Below are positions 21,555 to 31,189 of a DNA stretch of 64,000 nt, in pieces. The stretch is from Flavivirga jejuensis. GTDB taxonomy: Bacteria; Bacteroidota; Bacteroidia; Flavobacteriales; Flavobacteriaceae. Under the pieces are notes generated by a model. That model made no database searches. It was not told the origin of the DNA and saw only the letters and a list, made by a program, of their open reading frames with translations. How positions within the stretch are numbered: position 1 is the stretch's first letter; every line of letters starts with the position of its first letter. The position numbers and the translations under genes were made by a program. The stretch covers positions 1,054,001 to 1,118,000 of the forward strand of contig NZ_JAUOEL010000001.1 of the NCBI RefSeq assembly GCF_030540765.1. The letters are read 5' to 3'.

Positions 21555-23639
21555 CTACTGAACAACAATTTTCCCTCTTTCTATAGATTTAATATTTTGA
21601 TCGTTTATATAAGTGGCTTGAAAAATAAAAATCCCTTTTTGTTTTCCTGATGGGATCCATGCTTCCTCCATATTGGATGTTGTGAATATAAGTTTCCCAT
21701 CTAAACCATAAATATTCAAAGTATAATTAGACCTGTTTTCTAATAATGTTAGTGGTTCAAAATTAAGGTTTGATGAATTAATTAGACTTGGAAATGTAAG
21801 TTTCGATGTTGCTTGAACCTCAATTTCTTTTGAGTTAGAACTTTTTGATTGGCTACCAAATCCTAGGCTATTTTCATCAACGGCTGTTAATTTCCACTGT
21901 ACAAATGGACCATTCCAACTACTTTGACCTACTGAAACTTCTTGAGAGTTATTTATATTTAATCTTGTGTTAAGTTGTTTATTCTGAATGAACCAGTTAT
22001 CTCCTATAGGTATCATTTCCCATTGTACCAAATTACCAGTAAACGAAGAATTTATGATTCTAACAGAAGCCTCATCATTTAAAGTAGTAGACATTGCTTG
22101 TAACTTTTTTCCATTAGCAACATTTTGTACATAATAATAACCATTACCTGCATCTACAATATCCCAAAATCCTTTCCATCCAGTTTCATTTGTTCCTGAA
22201 GTTATTACATCTGTAGCAGCATCATTAGTTCTTAATCTTACATTTGTAGCAACATGATCGATATAGACCCTATTAGGTTTAGGCTCATTTATCTTAAATG
22301 AAACATGGGTAAATGAACCTGTTGGTATGTCTAGTAAAAATTGATTCTGATTCTCTTCTACGGATTCTATAATAAAAGATTCTCCTGCAGGCTGATCATC
22401 ATCATCCCATCGTGTTACACTTATATCACCATCAATTGTAAAACCTTCTAGAATTTCTACAGGGTATTCTTCGTAAAAAGGTGGTGTGAAACTTGTATTA
22501 CATGGGCTTACAGCATTGATAAAAAACACATTTACTTCATTATCTCTTATATATGCTCTACTATGAAGTTTCAACCTACTTATTACTTCTTCTCCATCAT
22601 GATCTAACATTCTTATAGGTTGTGAACCAATCAATGATTCAGTATAAGCTCTCATTATATAATGTCTTGGTGAATTACCTCCAGATAAAGGATAATCCCA
22701 CCAGCTTACTAGATCTAATCCAAGATCAGTCCAATCAAACATACATCCAATAGCATATTCGGAAGTCCAGATATCTGATTCTTTTTCATAGTCTAAACTA
22801 CACCTAATTTTATCCCAATGCGCTTCAGTAGCCCATGCTTCACGATATTTATCACTTTGAGCTAGTTCATATTCGTATTTTAAATCTGGATGATTGGTTG
22901 CATTATGGTGATTTAGGTAATAGTGATTCCCAAATACATCAAATCTATCTTCTCCATTAATGTCGTATAATTCATCTAAAGGCCCATTTTCTCCTAATGG
23001 CTTATATAATTCTGGAGCCACAATTCTAGGTACAACATAACCAAGACTTGCTGTTCTTGCTCTTAGTTCATCAACAGCTATCTTAAAATCTTCAACATCC
23101 ATTCTAGCAGCTTCTTTATCAAAAGCAAAAGCATCAATTGTATGTCCTTTTCCATGCATAAACTCAATAAAATCAACAACTAATTGTGCATATTTTACAG
23201 GATTAGCTACAGTTGGTTCTTCTGTTGTTACCCAATCAGGAAAATATTCTGTTTTATCAGAAGTATTTACTTTAAGACCTGCAAAAATCATAAAAGGTTC
23301 AGTACCATTATAAGATGCTTTAGCATTCTCTATAGATTCTAAAACAGTTGTGTAAACACTTTCTACTACCACACCTTCTTCTGGATGTCCACCATAATAA
23401 TCGCCACAATATAATGGAACTCTAAGGCTGTTCATTTTAGCTTCACCAAAAGCTGTTTCTGCATTACCGATATTATTTAAAGATCCAGGGTTATGATTCA
23501 TATCTAACATATGGTATTTTGTAACCCTACCGAATTTTTCGAGCGGATTTATAGTCGCTTTATTAACAGTTTGTCCATAATTGTTGTTAATGGTAAAAAA
23601 AAGAACAATTAAATAAAGTAATTTTAGTTTAATTTTCAT
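21555..23639 (-). CDS. Secreted TIM-barrel glycosidase of unassigned family with beta-trefoil and T9SS tail
   Basis: The 694-residue protein has a signal peptide (1-23, ending NYGQ), a catalytic part that looks like an (alpha/beta)8 barrel (about 30-350), and a beta-sandwich (about 350-450). A ricin-type beta-trefoil follows (about 455-600: RLRTNDAAT, YYYVQNVANGKKLQ, WFIQNKQLNTRLNI), then a T9SS sorting domain (about 630-694). Candidate catalytic acids are Glu176 (AFDKEAARMD) and Glu272 (AWATEAHWD), with SWWDYPLSGG near a late strand, consistent with clan GH-A. I cannot assign a CAZy family; GH30-, GH50- or GH86-like are possibilities only. Its signal peptide, tail and flanks are almost those of the 24186-26831 gene although the cores are unrelated. 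Confidence 0.65.
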   Translation of the reverse strand: MKIKLKLLYLIVLFFTINNNYGQTVNKATINPLEKFGRVTKYHMLDMNHNPGSLNNIGNAETAFGEAKMNSLRVPLYCGDYYGGHPEEGVVVESVYTTVLESIENAKASYNGTEPFMIFAGLKVNTSDKTEYFPDWVTTEEPTVANPVKYAQLVVDFIEFMHGKGHTIDAFAFDKEAARMDVEDFKIAVDELRARTASLGYVVPRIVAPELYKPLGENGPLDELYDINGEDRFDVFGNHYYLNHHNATNHPDLKYEYELAQSDKYREAWATEAHWDKIRCSLDYEKESDIWTSEYAIGCMFDWTDLGLDLVSWWDYPLSGGNSPRHYIMRAYTESLIGSQPIRMLDHDGEEVISRLKLHSRAYIRDNEVNVFFINAVSPCNTSFTPPFYEEYPVEILEGFTIDGDISVTRWDDDDQPAGESFIIESVEENQNQFLLDIPTGSFTHVSFKINEPKPNRVYIDHVATNVRLRTNDAATDVITSGTNETGWKGFWDIVDAGNGYYYVQNVANGKKLQAMSTTLNDEASVRIINSSFTGNLVQWEMIPIGDNWFIQNKQLNTRLNINNSQEVSVGQSSWNGPFVQWKLTAVDENSLGFGSQSKSSNSKEIEVQATSKLTFPSLINSSNLNFEPLTLLENRSNYTLNIYGLDGKLIFTTSNMEEAWIPSGKQKGIFIFQATYINDQNIKSIERGKIVVQ

Positions 23640-23737
23640 GTTGGGTAAATTTTAAGTTAGTTTATAATTATACTTTGTATTATATTGATAATAAATACAA
23701 ATACTCTTTAAAGTAAATATTTTTAAACGAAGTAAAA

Positions 23738-23764
23738 ATCTCAATTTATGGGTAGAATTGTTGT
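23738..23764 (-). promoter_or_regulatory. Shared 27-bp regulatory element, site 2
   Basis: Minus strand: ACAACAATT, CTA, CCCATAAATTGAGAT. The -7 box TTACTTTA ends at 23709, again 36 nt (inclusive) from position 21. Both halves deviate slightly from the consensus. Confidence 0.7.
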
Positions 23765-24110
23765 TAAGAAAAAAGTAAGATAATTCCTATTATTGGTTTA
23801 AAACAATATATGATATATGTTTTCCTAAATCAAAAGATCAATTTGTAGCTAAAGGTTTTAAATCTCTCTTTCTACCAAAAACATGGAGATTAGCTGCTAA
23901 TTATTTTTTAATTCTTATAAATAAATCTTATGAGACCCCACCGTTTTTAATATCAAATTATTGAAAACAACATTTTACCTTAAGAGCTTTTAATTCTAAA
24001 AAAAAAGATGTTAAAATGTTAATTTACAATCTTATAAAGTCAAAAATGTTACATGGATTTATAAAACACGTACACTTTTGTTGCAAGTCTGTAAACAGAA
24101 TAAAACAAAA

Positions 24111-24138
24111 AAGGTAGCAATCTAAAAATCACTACCTT
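24111..24138 (-). terminator. Terminator of the 24186-26831 gene
   Basis: This is the same AAGGTAG/CTACCTT hairpin plus T-run as at 21481-21507, one base longer in the loop. Confidence 0.8.
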
Positions 24139-24185
24139 ATTATTTATTAATTCTGTAACACTATTTTAGAATGTCACATGACATA

Positions 24186-26831
24186 CTATTGAACAACAAT
24201 TTTCCCTCTTTCTATAGATTTAATATTTTGATCGTTCATATAAGTGGCTTGAAAAATAAAAATACCTTTTTGTTTTCTTGACGGGATCCATGCTTCCTCC
24301 ATATTGGATGTTGTGAATATAAGTTTCCCATCTAAACCATAAATATTCAAAGTATAATTAGACCTATTTTCTAATAATGTTAGTGGTTCAAAATTAAGGT
24401 TTGATGAATTAATTAGACTTGGAAATGTAAGTTTCGATGTTGTTTGAACCTCAATTTCTTTTGAGTTAGAACTTTTTGATTGGCTACTACCATCTACTTC
24501 TGTAAAAGTAAAAGACACCCAACCTCCTGCACTAGCACTAGTTACCATTTTTACAAGACCACCACTGGTAACTTGTAATCTTCTTCTTTGTGAATCTGCA
24601 AGATCTGGAAGTGTTAAATGATAAGTACCAGTAGAAAAACCTGGTGTAAATTCAAAATAAGTCCAAGATCCACTTGATCCTGTACTTTGCATATCTGCAA
24701 ATTCTGTAAGATCAGTTCTTAGTCTTGGTTTAGATCCTCCTGCCGCACGTTGTATATGGTAATAGCCATTTCCTTTTTCAACAAGTTTCCATTCTACATC
24801 ATCTCCAGTAGTATTTGTAGATGTTGTATAAGCATCTTCACTCTCACCTGTAGATGCTAGTCTTTTATTAACATCAGGACAGTCAATGTAATATGCTTTA
24901 TCTGTACTAAACTGCTGCTGCCCTTCATATTCTTCTTGAATATATGAAGGATTTTGTGATTCAAAATCTCGATAGAATTGTCCAATAATATTCAGTTCGC
25001 CATTGGTCATGCCACCTATTCCTGAAGATGCCCCAAAGAAATAATACCAATTATAACGTTCGATAAAATCAGCCTCTTCAAGAACTTCTGTCAAGCCCTT
25101 TATATTGGTATAACCTTGTTCTACTGTAAGGTTTGCAGATCCCATATTTGGATTACCATAGTTGTATTCTGTCACCCATACTGGAAGGTTATATCTATCA
25201 TGAAGGCCTTTGAAACGTTCTATGAAGGCAGATTTTGAACGACGTATATAGTCATGTGCTGGAATAAAATCAACACGGTAGCCACGTACTACACATGAGT
25301 CCATAAATTCTTTAATCCAAGCATCATCATGAAACGAATCATCTGTTGTACTGTATTGTATATTCTCAACACCAGGAGCACCTATTCTAAGACCAGAAGC
25401 CAATAGTTTTGGATAAGCTTCCAAAGCCTCTGCTACCGTCAAGTTCGATTGTCCCGAATTATCAGGTTCATTAAACGCCAAGAGATTATTATAATTCATA
25501 TTCTCTCCTATTGATTCCATATTCTCTACAGATGTATAATTATCTCCTTTACTCCATGCCATTGGAACAAATTGCACTTCTGGAGTGTTTTCAAGACTCA
25601 AACCCAAGCCCCAGTTATAATGCCACGTCGTATTATAATTATCTGAAGTCGTCCATTTTACATCCCCTAAACTTCCTTTTTTAGCTACAGAATACCAAGG
25701 ACTGACACGTATGAATGAAATAGAACCTTGTAAATCATTAGGCAGGTTAATTTGTAGAGCATTATCTTGAGCAATGTATATCTTGCTAACACCTAAGCCA
25801 TTGATGTCTTGTGCAAAAGTAGCCATATATCCTTTTTCTAAAGTAAATGATACAGCCCAATCTTCATAGGTTCCTAAACCACCATTATAATAACCACAAT
25901 AAACTTCATATTCTTCACCTGTAAAATTAGATCCACTATACATTTTTAATACAGGGTCATTAACTCTAGTAGCTTCAAATGTGTCTTTCGCTGTTTGTAA
26001 TTGAGTAATTGTGCTATCTATTAAAGAAGAAGAAGCATTACAATTAGAAAGCACTGTATTTGCTGTGTCAATTACCGGTTGAAAAGTATCTGCTGCAGAT
26101 TGTGGATACTGATTATATATCGTTCCTATAGATGCGTTATTTATTAGGTCTTCTGCCAATGCTACAGCACTTGTTAGTTGTAATCGATTTTCCTCTGCAT
26201 TAAACAAAGACATATTATCAAAATAAAACTGACCATTATTATTATACATATAAATTAACTGAATATCAATTTTAGCAGCATCTCCAGCATCTTCTAGGAA
26301 TGGAGTATCAACCATAACAAGAACTCCATCAATATAAAAATTAACTGTATTAGAAGTAAAATCTATTTGAGTAGAAATAGTAAAGTTTGTGTTTGCAGGA
26401 AAACTTACAACAGGATCTCCTTCTATAAAACCACTGGGGGCATCCCCATCCATAGTAGTCGCAAATTTTATAGTTGCGTCTCCTTTACCCAATGCAACAC
26501 TAGATATATATTTCCCTGTTGAAGACAATAAATGTACTTGACAATTTACAGCTGCACGTGTAGCCGATACATCAAAAGAAAAGGCAGAATTTTCAGATGT
26601 TGGTGTAAAAGTAGTGTAAACAGAAGGCATTGTTGAATTATGATCAAACTTTAACCTGTCTGAGTCTAATGTAACTCGACCAGACGTGTTGTATTCTATC
26701 CAATTTGATGGTAATGCTCCAGTACCATCAAATGTTTCGTTTATAATTGTTCCACAATTATTATTTTGTGCAAAATTGTTAATGGTAAAAAAAATGACCA
26801 TTAAATAAAGTAATTTTAGTTTAATTTTCAT
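24186..26831 (-). CDS. Multidomain GH128-like glycosidase with added beta-trefoil and T9SS tail (paralog 3)
   Basis: The 881-residue protein repeats the architecture of the two other GH128-like proteins: signal peptide, beta-sandwich, FIVAR-like helices, beta-gamma-crystallin-like domain and barrel. The barrel has Glu455 (LAFNEPDN) and Glu555 (WVTEYNYGNP). It then carries an extra domain of about 140 residues (about 650-795: YYIDCPDVNKRLAST, GNGYYHIQRAAG, RRRLQVTSGG) resembling a ricin-type carbohydrate-binding beta-trefoil. The T9SS tail is nearly identical to that of the unrelated 694-residue neighbour. It has its own promoter element and terminator, so it is a single-gene unit. Predicted extracellular; substrate unknown, beta-1,3-linked glycan by family analogy only. 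Confidence 0.8.
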   Translation of the reverse strand: MKIKLKLLYLMVIFFTINNFAQNNNCGTIINETFDGTGALPSNWIEYNTSGRVTLDSDRLKFDHNSTMPSVYTTFTPTSENSAFSFDVSATRAAVNCQVHLLSSTGKYISSVALGKGDATIKFATTMDGDAPSGFIEGDPVVSFPANTNFTISTQIDFTSNTVNFYIDGVLVMVDTPFLEDAGDAAKIDIQLIYMYNNNGQFYFDNMSLFNAEENRLQLTSAVALAEDLINNASIGTIYNQYPQSAADTFQPVIDTANTVLSNCNASSSLIDSTITQLQTAKDTFEATRVNDPVLKMYSGSNFTGEEYEVYCGYYNGGLGTYEDWAVSFTLEKGYMATFAQDINGLGVSKIYIAQDNALQINLPNDLQGSISFIRVSPWYSVAKKGSLGDVKWTTSDNYNTTWHYNWGLGLSLENTPEVQFVPMAWSKGDNYTSVENMESIGENMNYNNLLAFNEPDNSGQSNLTVAEALEAYPKLLASGLRIGAPGVENIQYSTTDDSFHDDAWIKEFMDSCVVRGYRVDFIPAHDYIRRSKSAFIERFKGLHDRYNLPVWVTEYNYGNPNMGSANLTVEQGYTNIKGLTEVLEEADFIERYNWYYFFGASSGIGGMTNGELNIIGQFYRDFESQNPSYIQEEYEGQQQFSTDKAYYIDCPDVNKRLASTGESEDAYTTSTNTTGDDVEWKLVEKGNGYYHIQRAAGGSKPRLRTDLTEFADMQSTGSSGSWTYFEFTPGFSTGTYHLTLPDLADSQRRRLQVTSGGLVKMVTSASAGGWVSFTFTEVDGSSQSKSSNSKEIEVQTTSKLTFPSLINSSNLNFEPLTLLENRSNYTLNIYGLDGKLIFTTSNMEEAWIPSRKQKGIFIFQATYMNDQNIKSIERGKIVVQ

Positions 26832-26923
26832 GTTGGTTAAATTTTAAGTTTAGTTTGTATTATATTGATACTCAAAATAAATTTTGAATATTCTTTAAAG
26901 TAAATATTTTTAATGAAGTAAAA

Positions 26924-26950
26924 TTCTCAATTTAGGGGTGAATTTGTTAC
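26924..26950 (-). promoter_or_regulatory. Shared 27-bp regulatory element, site 3
   Basis: Minus strand: GTAACAAAT, TCA, CCCCTAAATTGAGAA. The -7 box TTACTTTA ends at 26896, 35 nt (inclusive) from position 21, one less than at the other sites. Confidence 0.78.
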
Positions 26951-27193
26951 TACATGATTGTAGCGTACTTTATATTTTCTGTTTGAATATTTGCAAAAAA
27001 TGATAAATATTTTCCTGTAGATGACATTAAATGTATTTAACAGTTTACAGAAGTATGCGTTAACAAACCATGGATTTGAAATCCATAGTTTTAAACAAAA
27101 GAATGAAATTCTTTTCTGAGAATAGCTTGTCATTCCTAATGCTACAGAAAGTAAAATGTATTTTACTTGAATGTATATAGCGTAGCTAACGAA

Positions 27194-27221
27194 GAGGAAT
27201 CTCATTATTATAAGATGTCTC
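27194..27221. repeat. Short intergenic repeat with dyad symmetry, copy 1
   Basis: GAGGAATCTCA and AAGATGTCTC flank a short spacer. It resembles the sequence at 36156-36183; this type of small repeat is common between flavobacterial genes. Confidence 0.45.
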
Positions 27222-27407
27222 AAAAGTTTATAGAAACTAAAGTAACTGAAATAAAATTACAGGGTTTTATTACAATATAACCCATTTTCTTTCATTATTT
27301 ACAAATGAGTAAATAATTTCAACATTTCTGTTTAACTGCTCTATTCAAGTTCATACTCTTAATCTATTTAGTTCTAAATCAAAAAACGAAACAATATCTA
27401 TTTTTGA

Positions 27408-29552
27408 TTATTTAATAATAAATTTTAGCGAATTTGAAGTTTGATTTACAGATATTTTTAAAATATAAATGCCACTTTTAAATGCCTTAGTTTCAATACT
27501 AATTATATTATCTTCAATAGTGTAAACTCTCTTACTCAATATGATCTGTCCTAGTTGATTCATTATTTGAACGTCTACTTTTTCAGAATTAAAATTTGAT
27601 TTTAATTGAAGATTATCGCCTTTTTTAACAGGATTAGGGTACGCTTTTATTTTATCGCTACTGTTAATATCTATAACACTTAGACTTTGTTCGCTAAGTT
27701 TTCTGTTTATAAAGTTTACCATTTCAATTAAAACATCTTCATATGCTGGTTTTCCTGGGTTAAAAAACGCATGAACTTCTCCTGGATAAATTACAGCTTC
27801 TGCATCTCCACCTTTGGCTTTTATTGCATCTGCAAATAATGTACTTTGTGTGTGGGATATTGTTGTGTCTGCATCACCATGCATCATAATTGCAGCAGGA
27901 GGTGTATTGCTCAATTGAAAAATAGGAGAGTTGGCTGTTTCGCTAGGTACATTTTGTTTATACCAATTACCTACACCAAAATCACCTGCATCATTTACAA
28001 AATCATAAATACCATTGAATCCAATATAACCTAAAACGCCCTCATATCGTTGTGCTATCAATGCTGCTAATGGCGTACCCGCAGAACCGCCGCTAAAAAA
28101 GACTCTTGTCATATCAAAGTTGTATTGTTCGGCATTTTCTAAAGCCCATTGGTAGGCTGTATCTACATCATCTAAAGCTAAAGAGAAAGTTCCACTAGAA
28201 CCTGAACATCTGTAAGATACTCCTAAAGAGGCAACGCCCAAGTTTTCTGCTAAATACTCTCCTTGAGGAGAATAAGATGCATCGGAAGCTTCTGGAGAAC
28301 CTCCAGCCCAACCACCACCGTGTACCCAAATGTGTACAGGAAATTTTTTGGTTGTATTTTCATTGATGACAGGAGTTGTTAACCTTAAAGGTAGTTTATG
28401 ACCTACAATAGGAAAGTCTACAGTAGCTATTGGTTCATCTAATTGATAACTTACATATTCAAAAGTTTTTTCAGCCTCTACAATAAAATTATAGGTATCT
28501 CCTTTAGCCAAAGCAATTGAAAGATCGTTAGTAGATTTAAGACCTTCTTGTATTTGTACCGATACCAACCCATTAGCTGGCCAATTCTCAGTTGGGGTAA
28601 AAGTAAGAATATTAGAAGGAGATAAAACCCAATTACCAGAAGCTTCAGTATCACTCTTATTCACATAAATTTTTGGGTAATCAGAGTTTTCATCTATAGA
28701 TTGATCAAATGTAATTACAATAGGACTATCAGCAGGTAAGCCTGTTTTATCTTCTGGAGAAACTTCCCTAACGGAAAATTCTGGAACAACTAAATCATTA
28801 TAATCAGTTGCTAAACGATTATATTCATTTTGAAAGTCAACATCATTAAGTGTACCGTCATATAATGAAAACTCTACCATTTCTGTATGAGAATAAGTTT
28901 TTGCATCTCCTTTGATTGCAAAAAGATTGAATCTAAGGTCTTCGTTGCTAGGAATCATGGTATCATTAATTTTCCCTACAGTAATGATAGGAGATGTATT
29001 GTCAAAATATTTATAGTTTCCATTTGCATCTATCTTAAATCCAAAAAAGAAAAATCCATCTATAGGCACAGTACCTAAAGTTAAACGTCTATAGTTTCCA
29101 GTTTTAGAATAATCTAAACAAACTCTACCATCAGAAGTTCTTATTAATCTAATTCCTGTAACAGTACTCCAAGTAGGGATACTATAATTACTAACTAAAG
29201 AAGCTTCTTTATCTCCACTATTTTGATCAAGTACACTACCCACATAAAAAATACTATAAGCTTTGTCTGAAACATAGCCTCCGCTTCCTTCTATTTTAAG
29301 AAAAGAACCATCTTTATTAAAACGAACAGTAGTTTTTCCTGGGTAAGTTTCATGAGATTGTTCAGCTCCAAGATTAGTGTCGCTTTGCGTGGCATCTGGG
29401 TAGCCATCAATTTGATTTTCCCAAAGTGTAACAGATCCTAAATTATCTGGAACTATTCCTTTAGCATTCTCTAATAAGACTACTTGTGTTTGACTGAACC
29501 CAGTTAAACTAGATAATATAATGACAATAATAAGAGTGTTTAAAATTTTCAT
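27408..29552 (-). CDS. Multidomain carbohydrate esterase (alpha/beta hydrolase) with T9SS tail
   Basis: The 714-residue protein has a signal peptide (about 1-20), a LamG-like beta-sandwich (about 20-235), a bacterial Ig-like (Big_5) domain (about 255-350: SPEDKTGLPADSPIVITFDQSID), an alpha/beta hydrolase (about 365-625) and a T9SS sorting domain. The hydrolase has the oxyanion motif WVHGGGWAGG, nucleophile Ser490 in GGSAG, and a likely acid and base in MHGDADTTIS and PGEVHAFF. This resembles BD-FAE-type feruloyl/acetyl esterases. It probably removes acyl groups from the polysaccharide outside the cell. It is the last gene of the operon that starts at 32071. Confidence 0.82.
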   Translation of the reverse strand: MKILNTLIIVIILSSLTGFSQTQVVLLENAKGIVPDNLGSVTLWENQIDGYPDATQSDTNLGAEQSHETYPGKTTVRFNKDGSFLKIEGSGGYVSDKAYSIFYVGSVLDQNSGDKEASLVSNYSIPTWSTVTGIRLIRTSDGRVCLDYSKTGNYRRLTLGTVPIDGFFFFGFKIDANGNYKYFDNTSPIITVGKINDTMIPSNEDLRFNLFAIKGDAKTYSHTEMVEFSLYDGTLNDVDFQNEYNRLATDYNDLVVPEFSVREVSPEDKTGLPADSPIVITFDQSIDENSDYPKIYVNKSDTEASGNWVLSPSNILTFTPTENWPANGLVSVQIQEGLKSTNDLSIALAKGDTYNFIVEAEKTFEYVSYQLDEPIATVDFPIVGHKLPLRLTTPVINENTTKKFPVHIWVHGGGWAGGSPEASDASYSPQGEYLAENLGVASLGVSYRCSGSSGTFSLALDDVDTAYQWALENAEQYNFDMTRVFFSGGSAGTPLAALIAQRYEGVLGYIGFNGIYDFVNDAGDFGVGNWYKQNVPSETANSPIFQLSNTPPAAIMMHGDADTTISHTQSTLFADAIKAKGGDAEAVIYPGEVHAFFNPGKPAYEDVLIEMVNFINRKLSEQSLSVIDINSSDKIKAYPNPVKKGDNLQLKSNFNSEKVDVQIMNQLGQIILSKRVYTIEDNIISIETKAFKSGIYILKISVNQTSNSLKFIIK

Positions 29553-29585
29553 ATTTTTTTTATGTTTATAAAAAAGAGACTGTTT

Positions 29586-31115
29586 TTATAGTTTCAAACC
29601 TTCAAAAATTTGAATCATTTCTTTTAATTTTTGAGGGTTTTCTTTTGCTAAGTTGTTTTGTTGACCAATATCTTTTTTAAGATTGTATAGTTTGTATTCT
29701 AAAGAATTTCCTGTTTCAGTTCCTACTTTTTTATTGATAGTTTTTCCTTTATATGGTGGAATCATAATCCAATCGCCACTACGCAAAGCAGTATGAGATT
29801 TAGCTTCAATTATTAAATGATCACGACCTTTTTGAGATTCTCCTAATAAGGTATTGAGTAAGTTTTTACTATCTGTTGTGCTTTCATCTATATCTACAAG
29901 ATTCCCTAAGGAAGCCAATAAATCCATTTGGCATACAATAGCATCAGACACATTAGGTTTGATATGATTTTTCCAGTAAGTAATAAAGGGCACACGAGTA
30001 CCTGCCTCAAAAAGACTGTATTTACCACCACGCAAACCGCCTTTAGGATCATGATTTCCTAATTTCTCTACGGCTTCATCGTAATAACCATCATTTAAAA
30101 CAGGACCATTATCGCTAGAAAATACAATTAATGTATTTTCTAAAACGCCTTCTTCTTCGAGTGTTTTTATAAATTCACCAATACACCAATCAGCTTCTAA
30201 AATAACATCGCCTCTTGGTCCCATACCAGATTTTCCAACAAATCGAGGATGCGGTGTTCTAGGTACATGAGGTTGTTGCATGGCATAGTAAAGAAAAAAT
30301 GGGTTGTCTTTATGTGTCTTTATATAGTTTTTTGCTTTTCCTAAAAAATGATCGGCCATATCTATATCACTCCATTTTGCGGCTTCTCCACCTTTCATAT
30401 ATCCAATTCTTGGAATGCCATTTACAATACTATTATTATGTCCATGATGCCATGCCATAGTTAGCATTTCTGGATTTGATTTTGCTGTAGGTTCCCCTTT
30501 AAAATTCTTTTTATAATCAACTTCAATAGGATCGTTTTTGTCTAGGTTTACAACATGACCATTTTCAATATATACAGTAGGCACACGGTCTTGTGTAGCT
30601 GCTAGAATATAAGACGCATCAAAACCAACTTCATTAGGACCTGGTTTAATCGTTTCGTTCCAGTTTACATATCCAGAACCTAAACCTAAATGCCATTTTC
30701 CTATAATAGCTGTTTGATACCCTGCTTTTGATAGCATTTTAGGTAACGTTTGTTGTTTTGTATCTATTAATAATGGTGCATTACCTGCTAATATTCTTGC
30801 ATTTTTATTTCGCCAAGGATACATGCCTGTTAGCAGCGCATAACGACTTGGGGTACAAGTAGCAGAAGAGGCATATCCATTAGTGAATTTCACACCTCCA
30901 GTTGCTAAGGCATCTATATTTGGTGTTTTAATTGCTGTTGCTCCATAACAGCTTAAATCACCATAACCTAAATCATCTAAATAGATAATGACAATGTTTG
31001 GTTTGTTATTTTTAGTATCAACAGCGATTTGTGATTCCTTTGTTTCGTTTTTACAACTAAAACTCACAAATGCGATAGCTACTGTTAAAAATAATCTGTA
31101 AAATTTATGTCTCAT
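29586..31115 (-). CDS. Formylglycine-dependent sulfatase (S1), lipoprotein
   Basis: The 509-residue protein has a lipobox (FVSFSC, Cys21), the N-terminal metal site IIYLDDLGYGD (Asp47-Asp48), and the maturation motif Cys87-Thr-Pro-Ser-Arg. That Cys is converted to formylglycine. Further family segments are GKWHLGLG and SSDNGPV. It hydrolyses sulfate esters on sugars. The position or sugar attacked cannot be read, although the ATQDRVPTVYIENGHV region is typical of carbohydrate sulfatases. It is the middle gene of the operon with the GH-A-like enzyme and the esterase. Confidence 0.93.
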   Translation of the reverse strand: MRHKFYRLFLTVAIAFVSFSCKNETKESQIAVDTKNNKPNIVIIYLDDLGYGDLSCYGATAIKTPNIDALATGGVKFTNGYASSATCTPSRYALLTGMYPWRNKNARILAGNAPLLIDTKQQTLPKMLSKAGYQTAIIGKWHLGLGSGYVNWNETIKPGPNEVGFDASYILAATQDRVPTVYIENGHVVNLDKNDPIEVDYKKNFKGEPTAKSNPEMLTMAWHHGHNNSIVNGIPRIGYMKGGEAAKWSDIDMADHFLGKAKNYIKTHKDNPFFLYYAMQQPHVPRTPHPRFVGKSGMGPRGDVILEADWCIGEFIKTLEEEGVLENTLIVFSSDNGPVLNDGYYDEAVEKLGNHDPKGGLRGGKYSLFEAGTRVPFITYWKNHIKPNVSDAIVCQMDLLASLGNLVDIDESTTDSKNLLNTLLGESQKGRDHLIIEAKSHTALRSGDWIMIPPYKGKTINKKVGTETGNSLEYKLYNLKKDIGQQNNLAKENPQKLKEMIQIFEGLKL

Positions 31116-31189
31116 TTTTTTATTTTAAACCAATTGTCATTGTAAAGTGATTTACGTTTCCTTCTGGGCTGGTGTAAGAAGCTACATAG

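Larger units (their letters stand above)
23640..24185. other. Intergenic region with promoter (left) and terminator (right)
   Basis: It holds regulatory element site 2 (23738-23764) with -7 box TTACTTTA (23709-23716) for the gene to the left, and the terminator of the next gene (24111-24138). The leader resembles the leader of the 24186-26831 gene. No gene is seen. Confidence 0.6.
26832..27407. other. Intergenic region with promoter and repeat
   Basis: It contains regulatory element site 3 (26924-26950) for the gene to the left and an intergenic repeat (27194-27221). A weak GGGTT/AACCC hairpin near 27262-27284 may end the esterase operon. A 98-codon minus-strand frame here has no signal or family pattern and I do not regard it as a gene. 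Confidence 0.5.

Noticed and set aside
26927-27223. A 98-codon minus-strand frame in the spacer before the esterase gene.
   Set aside because: Its composition (Phe, Ile, Tyr, Lys rich) is that of translated AT-rich spacer. It spans a short intergenic repeat and a regulatory element, and no domain or start signal is visible.
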